DNA of 27,494 nt from Anaerorhabdus sp036641015 (GCF_036641015.1 NZ_JAVWFO010000022.1:1-27494), one strand, 5' to 3'. Counted from the stretch's first letter, positions 1 through 7,986 are shown. Notes: generated from the letters alone by a model not told the origin. Numbers and translations are program-made.

Positions 1-28
1 TGAACAAGTTGATACAAGTTTGGATCAT
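1..28 (-). CDS. secY: Start of SecY preprotein translocase subunit (partial)
   Basis: An ATG on the minus strand begins one base after the L15 stop codon. It stays open to the window edge, giving nine codons (MIQTCINLF). A strong ribosome binding site, GAGGTGA, lies inside the last L15 codons at a good distance. In Bacillota the gene after rplO in the spc operon is secY, the membrane channel of the Sec secretion system. Identity therefore rests on position, the start signal and a plausible hydrophobic start, not on homology, because too little protein is visible. Confidence 0.6.
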
Positions 29-29
29 A

Positions 30-470
30 TTAGATCACCTCAACTTTTCCGCCTACTTTTTCAATTAATTCTTGAGCTGATTTTGAGAATTTATTAGCTT
101 GAACAGTTAATTTCTTCTCAAGTGTACCATTACCTAATACTTTAACACCATCTAATGTTTTCTTTACAAGACCAGTAGCTACTAACATTTCGATAGTAAC
201 AACTGTTCCTTCTTCAAAACAATTAAGGCTTTCAACATTTACTGTTGCATATTCTTTACGAGTGAAGTTTGTGAACCCTCTCTTTGGAATACGTTTGTAT
301 AAAGGAGTTTGACCTCCTTCAAATCCTAAAGAAACTCCACCGCCACTACGAGCGTTTTGTCCTTTATTACCTTTACCAGCAGTTTTTCCGTTACCTGAAC
401 CATGCCCACGCCCAATACGATAAGAGCTGTGACGAGCACCTTCGGTATATTTCATTTCATTTAATTTCAT
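30..470 (-). CDS. rplO: 50S ribosomal protein L15
   Basis: A 146-residue full-length L15, a late-assembly protein of the large subunit. The N-terminal third (about residues 20-48) is the typical glycine- and basic-rich extension (GRGHGSGNGKTAGKGNKGQ), followed by FEGGQTPLYKRIPKRGF, a family signature. The C-terminal globular part ends in VEVI. An AGGAGG site precedes the start. Its stop almost touches the secY start, suggesting translational coupling. Upstream it lies only 15 bp from S5, with no L30 gene between them, which is the unusual point here. Confidence 0.98.
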   Translation of the reverse strand: MKLNEMKYTEGARHSSYRIGRGHGSGNGKTAGKGNKGQNARSGGGVSLGFEGGQTPLYKRIPKRGFTNFTRKEYATVNVESLNCFEEGTVVTIEMLVATGLVKKTLDGVKVLGNGTLEKKLTVQANKFSKSAQELIEKVGGKVEVI

Positions 471-485
471 AAACCTGTCTCCTCC

Positions 486-1001
486 TTATCGAATTTCTTG
501 TGGTTTCTTTTCACGTAGCTTAGCTACTGTGTTTACTGTTTTTAATTCTGTTAATGCAGTCATTGTTGCATGAACCATGTTAATTGGTGTACGAGAACCA
601 ATGCATTTTGATAATACATCGCTAACTCCAGCAAGTTCAAGAACAGCACGAACTGCACCACCTGCGATAACTCCGGTACCTTCTGCAGCTGGGCGAAGGA
701 ATACTTCACCTGCACCATAAACTCCAGTAATAGCATGAGGAATTGTTTTACCTCCATTTACTAAGTTAATAGTTACTACATTTTTCTTTGCTGCTTCGAT
801 TGCTTTTTTGATTGCATCAGGTACTTCATTTGCTTTACCTGTTCCATATCCTACGCGGCCTTTTTTATCACCTACAACTACTAGAGCTGAGAAGCGCATA
901 CGGCGACCACCCTTAACAGTTTTGCTGACACGATTAATGACAACTACGCGTTCTTCAAATTCTTTTTCGCGTTCTACTCTTCTTGGTTTACGTTCCATCA
1001 T
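486..1001 (-). CDS. rpsE: 30S ribosomal protein S5
   Basis: A 171-residue S5, a small-subunit protein near the mRNA entry channel that contributes to decoding accuracy. The N-terminal double-stranded-RNA-binding-like domain (about residues 15-80) contains VVVINRVSKTVKGGRR and GRVGYGTGKANEVPDAI. The C-terminal domain has the typical GTGVIAGGAVRAVLELAG segment. The start is a double ATG; the first is used here, with AAAGGGG just upstream overlapping the end of the L18 gene. In most relatives L30 would follow; here L15 follows directly. Confidence 0.98.
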   Translation of the reverse strand: MMERKPRRVEREKEFEERVVVINRVSKTVKGGRRMRFSALVVVGDKKGRVGYGTGKANEVPDAIKKAIEAAKKNVVTINLVNGGKTIPHAITGVYGAGEVFLRPAAEGTGVIAGGAVRAVLELAGVSDVLSKCIGSRTPINMVHATMTALTELKTVNTVAKLREKKPQEIR

Positions 1002-1011
1002 GAGCCCCTTT

Positions 1012-1368
1012 CTAGAATTCTAGTCCAGCTTCTCTAGCTGCATCAGCTAAAGCTTGGACACGTCCGTGATATACATAACCTCCACGGTCAAATACTACTT
1101 TTGATATATTTGCTGCTTTGCAAAGTTTTGCAATTTCAGCACCTACTTTTTGAGCGGCTTCTTTATTTCCACCATTTGCAAGTTTCATATTAACGCTTGA
1201 ACATGCAGCTAATGTTTTGCCGTTTACATCATCAATCACTTGAACGTGAATGTGAGCGTTAGAACGGAAGACATTAAGGCGTGGGCATTCAGGAGTTCCA
1301 CTAACTTTAGTACGTACGCGCGCATGGCGGCGTAATCTTGTTTCATTTTTTGAAATTTTCTTAAGCAT
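1012..1368 (-). CDS. rplR: 50S ribosomal protein L18
   Basis: A 118-residue L18, which with L5 binds 5S rRNA in the central protuberance. The basic N-terminus (RLRRHARVRTKVSGT), the segment PRLNVFRSNAHIHVQVIDD and the C-terminal FDRGGYVYHGRVQALADAAREAGLEF are diagnostic and give normal full length. It lies between L6 and S5 in the usual spc order and must be co-transcribed with them; its 3' end carries the S5 ribosome binding site. Confidence 0.98.
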   Translation of the reverse strand: MLKKISKNETRLRRHARVRTKVSGTPECPRLNVFRSNAHIHVQVIDDVNGKTLAACSSVNMKLANGGNKEAAQKVGAEIAKLCKAANISKVVFDRGGYVYHGRVQALADAAREAGLEF

Positions 1369-1389
1369 AGTCTATGATCTCCTTTCCCA

Positions 1390-1935
1390 CTATTTCTTAC
1401 CAGCCGTTTTTCCTTCTTTACGGCGGACTTGTTCACCTTTGTAACGAATACCTTTACCTTTATAAGGTTCTGGTTTTCTAGTTGCACGAACATTTGCTGC
1501 AAATTCACCAACACGTTGTTTATCAATACCAGTAACTTTGATTTCAGTGTTAGAAAGACATTCTACTGTAAGTCCTTCTTCAACAATGAATTCAACTGGG
1601 TGTGAGTAACCAATGTTAAGTGTTAATTTTTTACCAGCTACAGCAGCACGGAACCCGATACCTACGATTTCAAGTGTACGAGTGAATCCTTCGTGGACTC
1701 CTTCGATCATATTGTTAAGTAATGCACGAGTTGTACCATGTAATTGTTTTGTATGTTTTTCTTCGTTTGCACGAACAACAGTGATAACACCATTGTCTTG
1801 TTTAATATCCATTAATGTACTAAACTGACGTGTTAAAGTACCCTTAGGGCCTTTTACAGTCACCTCATTACCAGCTGCAACTGTTACTTCAACTCCAGCT
1901 GGAATGGTAATCGCTTTATTTCCGATACGTGACAT
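1390..1935 (-). CDS. rplF: 50S ribosomal protein L6
   Basis: A 181-residue L6, which sits near the factor-binding site of the large subunit. It begins MSRIGNKAITIPAGV and shows the two repeated halves of the family: residues about 10-80 with VKGPKGTL, and about 90-170 ending in the conserved RKPEPYKGKGIRYKGE, which contacts 23S rRNA. Length is normal. It is 22 bp downstream of the S8 stop and 21 bp upstream of L18. Confidence 0.98.
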   Translation of the reverse strand: MSRIGNKAITIPAGVEVTVAAGNEVTVKGPKGTLTRQFSTLMDIKQDNGVITVVRANEEKHTKQLHGTTRALLNNMIEGVHEGFTRTLEIVGIGFRAAVAGKKLTLNIGYSHPVEFIVEEGLTVECLSNTEIKVTGIDKQRVGEFAANVRATRKPEPYKGKGIRYKGEQVRRKEGKTAGKK

Positions 1936-1957
1936 TCTATTGATTTCCTTTCAGTGT

Positions 1958-2359
1958 CTACCACACATAAGCGACAACTTCGCCGCCTGCGTGTTTAGCT
2001 CTAGCTTCTTTATCAGTCATAAGACCTTGAGAAGTTGAGATAATTGCAATTCCTAAACCATTAAGTACGCGAGGTACTGAATCTGTCTTAGCATAAACGC
2101 GAAGACCTGGTTTTGAAATTCTTTTGATACCACTAATAACTTTTTCGTTATTAGCTCCATATTTAAGTGTAACTGTAATTTTCTTTTCAGCAGCTGTTTC
2201 TCCGCTTACTGCATAATTCATAATGTATCCTTCACTCTTTAGAATCTTTGCAATCTCTACCTTCACTTTAGAAGCAGGGATTTCAACAGTCTCATGATGA
2301 GCTTGAACTCCATTACGGATTCTTGTAAGCATATCTGCAATTGGATCAGTCATATTCAT
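1958..2359 (-). CDS. rpsH: 30S ribosomal protein S8
   Basis: S8, a primary 16S rRNA-binding assembly protein of the small-subunit platform. The start was set at 2359 (MNMTDPIADMLTRIRNG), giving 133 residues. AAGGAGG lies nine bases before this ATG. A longer in-frame reading from a TTG at 2380 would place that ribosome binding site inside the gene and overlap the S14 stop. The C-terminal STSQGLMTDKEARAKHAGGEVVAYVW is the family signature. It follows S14 as in other Bacillota. Confidence 0.97.
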   Translation of the reverse strand: MNMTDPIADMLTRIRNGVQAHHETVEIPASKVKVEIAKILKSEGYIMNYAVSGETAAEKKITVTLKYGANNEKVISGIKRISKPGLRVYAKTDSVPRVLNGLGIAIISTSQGLMTDKEARAKHAGGEVVAYVW

Positions 2360-2373
2360 TCGTAACTTCCTCC

Positions 2374-2559
2374 TTACCAACTAGCCTTCTTTACTCCAGG
2401 AATTTGGCCTTTATAAGCTAATTCACGGAAGCAAATACGACATAGTTTATATTTACGTAATACTGAATGTGGACGTCCACAACGTTCACATCTTGTATAT
2501 TCACGTGTTGAGAATTTTTGAGGACGTTGTTGTGAAATTTTCTTCGATGTTTTTGCCAT
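2374..2559 (-). CDS. rpsZ: 30S ribosomal protein S14, zinc-binding short type
   Basis: A 61-residue S14 of the small-subunit head. Four cysteines at residues 24, 27, 40 and 43 (C-x2-C-x12-C-x2-C) form a zinc ribbon, so this is the short C+ type rather than the longer zinc-free form some bacteria express under zinc limitation. No second copy is in the window. The C-terminal GQIPGVKKASW is typical. It sits between L5 and S8, its standard position. The symbol is sometimes given as rpsN. Confidence 0.97.
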   Translation of the reverse strand: MAKTSKKISQQRPQKFSTREYTRCERCGRPHSVLRKYKLCRICFRELAYKGQIPGVKKASW

Positions 2560-2572
2560 GTTTTAGTCCTCC

Positions 2573-3112
2573 TTATTTCGCAAATGGCATGCCCATTTCA
2601 GCTAGCAATGCCTTTGCTTCTTCATTTGTGTTTGCTGTTGTAACAATAACAATATCCATACCACGAGTTTTAGTAACTTTATCAAAGTTAATTTCTGGGA
2701 AGATTAATTGTTCTTTTACACCAAGAGTGTAGTTTCCACGGCCATCAAATGCTGTGTTACTCACACCACGGAAATCACGTACACGAGGTAGTGAAATGTT
2801 GAATAGTTTATCTAAGAATTCATACATTTTTTCACCACGTAATGTAACTTTACATCCAATAGGCATACCTTCACGAAGTTTGAAGTTCGCGATAGATTTT
2901 TTAGCCTTTGTGATAACAGGTTTTTGACCTGCGATTTGAGTTAATTCTGCAACTGCTTCATCTAATACTTTAGGATTTGCAATAGCTTCACCAACACCTA
3001 AGTTGATAACTACCTTATCAATCTTTGGACATTGCATAACAGTTGTATATTCAAACTTTTTAACTAAAGCAGGAATAACTGCTGTTGTATATTTTTCTTG
3101 AAGGCGGTTCAT
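2573..3112 (-). CDS. rplE: 50S ribosomal protein L5
   Basis: A 179-residue L5, which binds 5S rRNA and contacts P-site tRNA in the central protuberance. It begins MNRLQEKYTTAVIPAL, includes KVVINLGVGEA and QKPVITKAKKSIANFKLREG, and ends with EAKALLAEMGMPF, all classic L5 blocks at normal length. The start codon overlaps the L24 stop by one base (TAATG), which predicts translational coupling between the two. Confidence 0.98.
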   Translation of the reverse strand: MNRLQEKYTTAVIPALVKKFEYTTVMQCPKIDKVVINLGVGEAIANPKVLDEAVAELTQIAGQKPVITKAKKSIANFKLREGMPIGCKVTLRGEKMYEFLDKLFNISLPRVRDFRGVSNTAFDGRGNYTLGVKEQLIFPEINFDKVTKTRGMDIVIVTTANTNEEAKALLAEMGMPFAK

Positions 3113-3435
3113 TATTTCTTCTTACCTCCTTTGATTTCAGCACCTGTTTTTTTGTAAACACGTACTTTCTTATCTCCATCTACTTTATAACCTACACGGC
3201 TAGTAGCTTTTGCTTTTGCATCATAAATCATAACATTAGAAACATGAATTGGAGCTTCCTTTTCAATGATTCCTCCATCAGGATTTGCTTGAGTTGGTTT
3301 TAAACTCTTTTTAATTAAGTTAGCACCTTCTACGATTACTTTTTCTTCTTTAGGGAATACAGCAGTTACTTCCCCAATAGTACCTTTGTAGTGTCCAGTG
3401 ATAACTTTAACTTTATCGCCTTTTTTAATTTTCAT
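3112..3435 (-). CDS. rplX: 50S ribosomal protein L24
   Basis: A 107-residue L24, an early assembly protein near the exit tunnel. The N-terminal KOW motif is clear (KIKKGDKVKVITGHYKGTIG, residues 2-21), followed by a SH3-like fold and a lysine-rich end (GAEIKGGKKK). Length is normal. It lies 10 bp after L14 and shares one base with the L5 start codon. Confidence 0.97.
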   Translation of the reverse strand: MKIKKGDKVKVITGHYKGTIGEVTAVFPKEEKVIVEGANLIKKSLKPTQANPDGGIIEKEAPIHVSNVMIYDAKAKATSRVGYKVDGDKKVRVYKKTGAEIKGGKKK

Positions 3436-3445
3436 TAGTGACCTC

Positions 3446-3814
3446 CTACAGTACTTCTGGTGCTAGAGATACAATTTTCATATAATCTCTATCACGTAGC
3501 TCTCTAGCTACAGGACCGAAAATACGTGTCCCTTTTGGTGTGTTATCATCTTTGATAATAACTGCTGCATTATCATCAAACTTAATATATGAACCATTTT
3601 CACGGCGAATGCCATAAACTGTTCTTACGATTACAGCTTTAACAACATCACCTTTTTTAACTGTTCCTCCAGGAGCAGCTGCTTTTACTGCACAAACAAC
3701 GACATCGCCAATGTTTGCACTCTTACGAACGCTTCCGCCTAAGCAACGGATAACTAATAATTCTTTAGCACCGGTGTTATCAGCGACGTTTAATCTGCTT
3801 TCATTTTGAATCAT
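3446..3814 (-). CDS. rplN: 50S ribosomal protein L14
   Basis: A 122-residue L14, which contributes to intersubunit bridges. MIQNESRLNVADNTGAKELL is the standard start; GDVVVCAVKAAAPGG and FGPVARELRDRDYMKIVSLAPEVL are conserved. Length is exactly typical. It lies 21 bp after S17 with its own AGGAGG site. Confidence 0.98.
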   Translation of the reverse strand: MIQNESRLNVADNTGAKELLVIRCLGGSVRKSANIGDVVVCAVKAAAPGGTVKKGDVVKAVIVRTVYGIRRENGSYIKFDDNAAVIIKDDNTPKGTRIFGPVARELRDRDYMKIVSLAPEVL

Positions 3815-3835
3815 CTTTCATCTTCCTCCTTGTGC

Positions 3836-4096
3836 TTAAAGAATTACAGCTTTTTCAACGATTTTAATAAGACGGAAGTGTTTATCAGCTGATAATGGAC
3901 GTGTTTCCATAATTTCAACGATATCCCCAATTTTTGCCTCATTGTTTTCGTCATGAGCTTTGAATTTCTTAGAATATTTAACGCGTTTTGAATATAAGTC
4001 GTGACTCTTATTTGTTGCAACTTCAACAGTAATTGTCTTGTTCATTTTATCTGAAACAACTTTACCGCGTAATACTTTACGATTAGATCTTTCCAT
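3836..4096 (-). CDS. rpsQ: 30S ribosomal protein S17
   Basis: An 86-residue S17, a primary 16S rRNA-binding OB-fold protein. LRGKVVSDKMNKTITVEV near the start, YSKRVKYSKKFKAHDE in the middle and IGDIVEIMETRPLS are family signatures. It is 13 bp from L29. An overlapping 60-residue reading frame on the same strand is a shadow with no family features. Confidence 0.97.
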   Translation of the reverse strand: MERSNRKVLRGKVVSDKMNKTITVEVATNKSHDLYSKRVKYSKKFKAHDENNEAKIGDIVEIMETRPLSADKHFRLIKIVEKAVIL

Positions 4097-4109
4097 AACT
4101 TAGACCCTC

Positions 4110-4310
4110 CTACTTCGCATCACTAAGCGTGCGCTCAGTGATGATTGTTTTGATACGAGCAATTGTCTTCTTGATATCCTTCATACGTGATGGATTTTCT
4201 AGTTGACCTGTAGCTTGTTGAAAGCGTAAGTTGAATAGTTCTTCTTTTAAAGATTCAATATCTTTTAGTAATTCTTCATTACTTTTTTCACGAATTTCTT
4301 TAACGTTCAT
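4110..4310 (-). CDS. rpmC: 50S ribosomal protein L29
   Basis: A 66-residue L29, a small helical hairpin protein at the tunnel exit, near the docking site for trigger factor and SRP. MNVKEIREKSNEELLKDI and LKEELFNLRFQQATGQLENPSRMK are diagnostic. The gene begins on the base next to the last base of the L16 stop codon, so the pair is very tightly linked. Confidence 0.97.
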   Translation of the reverse strand: MNVKEIREKSNEELLKDIESLKEELFNLRFQQATGQLENPSRMKDIKKTIARIKTIITERTLSDAK

Positions 4311-4730
4311 CTATTTTTCCTCCTCACCTTTCTTAACAAATCTAGTTTTAATTGGAAGCTTATGAGAAGCAAGACGTAAAGCTTCACGAGCGATATCTTC
4401 ACTAACTCCACTAACTTCGAATAATACACGACCTGGTTGAACAACTGCTACCCAACCTTCAGGAGCACCTTTCCCAGATCCCATACGTACTTCTAGAGGT
4501 TTCTTTGTAATTGCTAAGTGTGGGAAAATTTTGATCCAAACTTTACCACCACGGTTCATATAACGAGTCATAGCAATACGAGCAGCCTCGATTTGACGGT
4601 TAGATACATAAGCACCTTGCTCAGCAACTAATCCATATTCACCAAACGCAACTTGACGTCCAGCTTTTGAACGACCTTCATAGCTTAAGCGATGAGGTCT
4701 TCTATATTTAGTTCTATTAGGCATTAACAT
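4311..4730 (-). CDS. rplP: 50S ribosomal protein L16
   Basis: A 139-residue L16, which helps position A-site tRNA and is needed for peptidyl-transferase activity. MLMPNRTKYRRPHR is the usual start, and RMGSGKGAPEGWVAVVQPGR is the conserved loop that reaches toward the active site. The start lies two bases after the S3 stop; the ribosome binding site is in the S3 3' end. Confidence 0.98.
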   Translation of the reverse strand: MLMPNRTKYRRPHRLSYEGRSKAGRQVAFGEYGLVAEQGAYVSNRQIEAARIAMTRYMNRGGKVWIKIFPHLAITKKPLEVRMGSGKGAPEGWVAVVQPGRVLFEVSGVSEDIAREALRLASHKLPIKTRFVKKGEEEK

Positions 4731-4732
4731 GA

Positions 4733-5524
4733 TTAATTACCTCCCTTTGTAGCTTCCCCATTAGCTGATGCAGCAACTGGTGCTTTTGCTTCAGCATTTC
4801 TTGGAGCACGGCGGTCATTGTTACGAGGACGACGAGGTCCACGACCTTGTGGTGTTTTAGGAGCTTCTGGTTCTTTAACCATTTGTCCTGGTAATACTTG
4901 TCCACGACAAATCCAAACTTTAACACCTAATTTACCATAAGTAGTATTTGCTTCATACCAACAGTAGTCGATATCTGAACGTAATGTATGTAGAGGTACA
5001 ACTCCTTCAGAGTAACCTTCACCACGAGCGATATCAGCACCACCTAAACGACCTGATACTAAAGTTTTAATTCCTTTAGCTCCTGAACGCATAGTTTGTT
5101 GGATTGCTTTCTTTTGAGTTGTTCTGAAAGATTGACGTCCTTCAAGTTGTTCAGCAATCTTACGAGCTACTAAGTAAGCATCTAAATCTGGATTAGCAAT
5201 TTCTAATACATCAATCTTGATATCTTTACCTTTAGCAATTGTTGATAGTTTTTTCTTTAAAGACTCCATCTTGTCTTCATCTTTTTCATTTTTCCCTACA
5301 AGAACACCTGGACGAGCTGCACGAATGATTAATTTCAATTCGTTAGAAGTACGTTCAATTTCAATTCTTGAAACATAAGCGTTATGTAGTTCTTTTTCTA
5401 AAAATTTGCGGACTTTAACGTCTTCCATTAATAGGTTTCCGTATTCTTTTTCTGCGTACCATCTAGAATCCCAATCACGGATGACTCCGACACGCATTCC
5501 AATAGGACTAACTTTTTGACCCAT
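4733..5524 (-). CDS. rpsC: 30S ribosomal protein S3 with a C-terminal extension
   Basis: A 263-residue S3, the mRNA-entry-side protein of the small-subunit head. MGQKVSPIGMRVGVIRDWDS starts the N-domain, a KH domain follows (about residues 38-110), and the C-domain has GRLGGADIARGEGYSEG. The conserved part ends near residue 215. The last 45 or so residues are low complexity, first Arg/Pro-rich (GRGPRRPRNNDRRAPRN) then Ala/Lys/Gly-rich. S3 is commonly near 215-235 residues, so this tail is an extension of unknown role. Confidence 0.97.
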   Translation of the reverse strand: MGQKVSPIGMRVGVIRDWDSRWYAEKEYGNLLMEDVKVRKFLEKELHNAYVSRIEIERTSNELKLIIRAARPGVLVGKNEKDEDKMESLKKKLSTIAKGKDIKIDVLEIANPDLDAYLVARKIAEQLEGRQSFRTTQKKAIQQTMRSGAKGIKTLVSGRLGGADIARGEGYSEGVVPLHTLRSDIDYCWYEANTTYGKLGVKVWICRGQVLPGQMVKEPEAPKTPQGRGPRRPRNNDRRAPRNAEAKAPVAASANGEATKGGN

Positions 5525-5538
5525 ATCTGAACCCCTTC

Positions 5539-5871
5539 CTAGCGCTCATCAACCACAACAGTGATGTGGCTTGTGCGTTTTAAAATTTGATGTGCATTAC
5601 CTTTTGCAGCTGGCATGAATCTTTTCATAGTGATTCCTTCATTTGCATAGCATGCTTTTACATATAGTTTTGATTCATCTAATTTATGATTATTTGTAGC
5701 ATTTGCTACTGCTGACTTAAGTACTTTGCCAATTTCTGCAGCTGCATGATTAGGTGTGAACTTAAGGATTGCAGCTGCCTCAGCAGCATCTTTTCCTCTT
5801 ACTAGATCTAACACTAATCTTACTTTGCGAGGAGCGATACGTACTGTCTTTGCTGTTGCTTTAACTTCCAT
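5539..5871 (-). CDS. rplV: 50S ribosomal protein L22
   Basis: A 110-residue L22, whose beta hairpin lines the exit tunnel and is a site of macrolide resistance changes in other bacteria. The N-terminal ATAKTVRIAPRKVRLVLDLVRG and the hairpin region (KRFMPAAKGNAHQILKRTSHITVVV) are conserved with no visible insertion. It lies between S19 and S3, about 11-14 bp from each. Confidence 0.98.
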   Translation of the reverse strand: MEVKATAKTVRIAPRKVRLVLDLVRGKDAAEAAAILKFTPNHAAAEIGKVLKSAVANATNNHKLDESKLYVKACYANEGITMKRFMPAAKGNAHQILKRTSHITVVVDER

Positions 5872-5882
5872 TTTCTTTCCTC

Positions 5883-6152
5883 CTACGCTTTCTTATCGTC
5901 ACCGTGCCCGCCATATTTACGAGTAGGTACGAATTCACCAAGTTTATGTCCAACCATATCTTCAGTTACAAATACTGGGACATGTTCTTTACCATTATGC
6001 ACTGCAAATGTATGTTCAACGAAACTTGGGAAAATTGTTGAACGACGTGACCATGTTTTAATAACTTCTTTTTTACCAGCCACATTCAATGCTTCAACTT
6101 TTTTCATTAAGTGGTCATCACAGAATGGACCCTTTTTTAAACTACGTGTCAT
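5883..6152 (-). CDS. rpsS: 30S ribosomal protein S19
   Basis: An 89-residue S19, a head protein that bridges to the large subunit and lies close to A-site tRNA. MTRSLKKGPFCDDHLMKK, IKTWSRRSTIFPSFV and MVGHKLGEFVPTRKYGGHG are the family blocks. Length is normal. It follows L2 by about 20 bp. Confidence 0.98.
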   Translation of the reverse strand: MTRSLKKGPFCDDHLMKKVEALNVAGKKEVIKTWSRRSTIFPSFVEHTFAVHNGKEHVPVFVTEDMVGHKLGEFVPTRKYGGHGDDKKA

Positions 6153-6171
6153 TTATTTTTCCTTCCTTTCG

Positions 6172-7005
6172 TTATTTACCTTTACGGCCTCTTACAATTA
6201 ATTTGTTGCTTTGTTTCTTATCACTACGAGTCTTAACACCCATAGCTTTCTTACCCCAAGGAGTCATTGGAGACTTACGTCCGATTGGAGTCTTACCTTC
6301 CCCACCACCATGAGGGTGATCGTTAGGGTTCATAACAGAACCACGAACTGTAGGACGGATACCCATCCAACGAGAACGTCCAGCTTTACCAACGTTGATT
6401 AAGCTATAATCTTCATTACCTACTGAACCGATTGTTGCACGACAGTTAGCAAGAATTTTTCTAACTTCTCCTGAAGTTAAACGAACTGTTACATATTTTT
6501 CTTCAACACCTAGGATTTGAGCAGAACATCCAGCACTACGTGCAAGTTGTCCACCTTTACCAGGTTTTAACTCAACGTTATGAACAACAGTACCTTCAGG
6601 CATGTTTTTCATTTCTAATGAGTTACCGATTTTAATATCAGCTTCAACTCCAGATACAACTGTTTGTCCAACAGTTAATCCTTTAGGAGCAATGATATAT
6701 CTCTTTTCACCATCCGCATAATTTAATAATGCGATGTTTGCAGATCTGTTTGGATCGTATTCGATTGTAGCAACTGTAGCTGGAACATTGTCCTTATTAC
6801 GTTTGAAATCGATAATACGGTATTGACGTTTATGTCCTCCACCTTGATGGCGAGTTGTTATACGTCCTGTGTTATTACGTCCACCCTTTGAGCTAAGTGG
6901 TGACAATAATGAGCGTTCTGGTGTAGAAGTAGTAATCTCATCATTCATCAACGTGCTCATGCCACGACGGCCAGGTGTCGTTGGTTTATATTTCTTAATA
7001 GCCAT
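6172..7005 (-). CDS. rplB: 50S ribosomal protein L2
   Basis: A 277-residue L2, one of the most conserved large-subunit proteins, needed for subunit association and peptidyl transfer. The N-terminal KPTTPGRRGM, the central SH3-like domain with GKGGQLARSAG, and the C-terminal NPNDHPHGGGEGKTPIGR with its conserved histidine are all present. The ribosome binding site AAGGAGG is 11 bases before ATG, slightly long. The 58-bp gap to L23 is the longest inside the ribosomal operon. Confidence 0.98.
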   Translation of the reverse strand: MAIKKYKPTTPGRRGMSTLMNDEITTSTPERSLLSPLSSKGGRNNTGRITTRHQGGGHKRQYRIIDFKRNKDNVPATVATIEYDPNRSANIALLNYADGEKRYIIAPKGLTVGQTVVSGVEADIKIGNSLEMKNMPEGTVVHNVELKPGKGGQLARSAGCSAQILGVEEKYVTVRLTSGEVRKILANCRATIGSVGNEDYSLINVGKAGRSRWMGIRPTVRGSVMNPNDHPHGGGEGKTPIGRKSPMTPWGKKAMGVKTRSDKKQSNKLIVRGRKGK

Positions 7006-7063
7006 TACTTAATGGTCCTCCTTACGCATTTTGTCCGGAAATAGCGTTCTTCTTCCGTTATTC

Positions 7064-7354
7064 TTATTTATCTTTAAATAAATCGATGTCTTGTCCTTCA
7101 GGTAATTTAACAATTGCTTTTCTAACAGCGCTTGTTGTACCAGTGTATTTACCTACACGTTTTTGTTTTGGACGACAGTTTAAGATATTTACTTGTTCTA
7201 CTTTTACTTTGAAGATTTCTTCAATTGCTTGGCGAACTTGAGTTTTGTTAGTTCCTTTTGCAACTTCAAATGTAATTTTATTGTCAGCATCCATCATCTT
7301 CATTGTTTTTTCAGTGATGATAGGACGGATGATAATATCTCTAGCGTTACTCAT
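7064..7354 (-). CDS. rplW: 50S ribosomal protein L23
   Basis: A 96-residue L23, the tunnel-exit protein that docks trigger factor and SRP. ARDIIIRPIITEKTM is the standard start; NILNCRPKQKRVGKYTG is the tunnel loop region. Its start codon overlaps the L4 stop by one base (TAATG), predicting translational coupling. Length is normal. Confidence 0.97.
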   Translation of the reverse strand: MSNARDIIIRPIITEKTMKMMDADNKITFEVAKGTNKTQVRQAIEEIFKVKVEQVNILNCRPKQKRVGKYTGTTSAVRKAIVKLPEGQDIDLFKDK

Positions 7355-7983
7355 TATGCAAGTACCTCCCCTGCTTTAGTAGCAGCAGCTTCAGTAATTA
7401 CGATTTGATCAGCATTTGCAATATCGTATACATTTAATCCTTCAACAGTTAACATCATTGCATTCGATACGTTTCTCATTGATAAGAAAGCGTTGTCGAA
7501 TTCTTCAGCGATGTCTACTACGAATAATGTTTTTCTTTCGAAGTTGAATGCTTTCATCATTTCTACGAAGCTCTTAGTTTTGATTGCATCAAATTTAATT
7601 GATTCAATAATTGTACAGTTGTTGTTAGCTACCTTTGCACTTAATACTGACTTAAGAGCTAAACGACGAACTTTACGGTTTAATTTGTAAGCATAGCTTC
7701 TTGGAGTAGGTCCGAAGGCAATTCCTCCACCTCTCCATTGAACAGCACGGATTGACCCTTGACGAGCGCGTCCAGTACCTTTTTGTCTAAATGGTTTTTT
7801 ACCACCACCAGAAACTTCACTACGTGTTTTTGTTTTGTGAGTTCCTTGGCGCATGCTAGCTTGTTGCATTACGATTGCATCAAACATTGCTTGTTGATTA
7901 GGTTCAATGCCAAATACTGCATCGGCCAAATCGATTTGTTTAATGACTTTCGCTTCTTGGCTATATACATCTACCTTTGGCAT
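7354..7983 (-). CDS. rplD: 50S ribosomal protein L4
   Basis: A 209-residue L4. The long basic, glycine-rich loop that reaches into the exit tunnel is clear (about residues 55-98, with KKPFRQKGTGRARQGSIRA and WRGGGIAFGPTPRSY). In E. coli L4 also represses its own operon by binding the S10 leader. Whether this L4 acts on the structured leader upstream of S10 here is unknown. It lies three bases after the L3 stop. Confidence 0.97.
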   Translation of the reverse strand: MPKVDVYSQEAKVIKQIDLADAVFGIEPNQQAMFDAIVMQQASMRQGTHKTKTRSEVSGGGKKPFRQKGTGRARQGSIRAVQWRGGGIAFGPTPRSYAYKLNRKVRRLALKSVLSAKVANNNCTIIESIKFDAIKTKSFVEMMKAFNFERKTLFVVDIAEEFDNAFLSMRNVSNAMMLTVEGLNVYDIANADQIVITEAAATKAGEVLA

Positions 7984-7986
7984 GTC

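Noticed and set aside
1069..1072. NKTG in the surface protein (residue positions) as a sortase motif
   Set aside because: It lacks the LPXTG proline pattern, and two more membrane helices follow, which a cleaved sorting signal would not have.
1236..1526. 96-codon minus-strand frame overlapping L18 and L6
   Set aside because: A frame shadow across two well-supported ribosomal genes.
2360..2380. Seven-codon N-terminal extension of S8 from a TTG
   Set aside because: The Shine-Dalgarno for S8 lies inside it and it overlaps the S14 stop; S8 proteins start at MxMTDPIADML.
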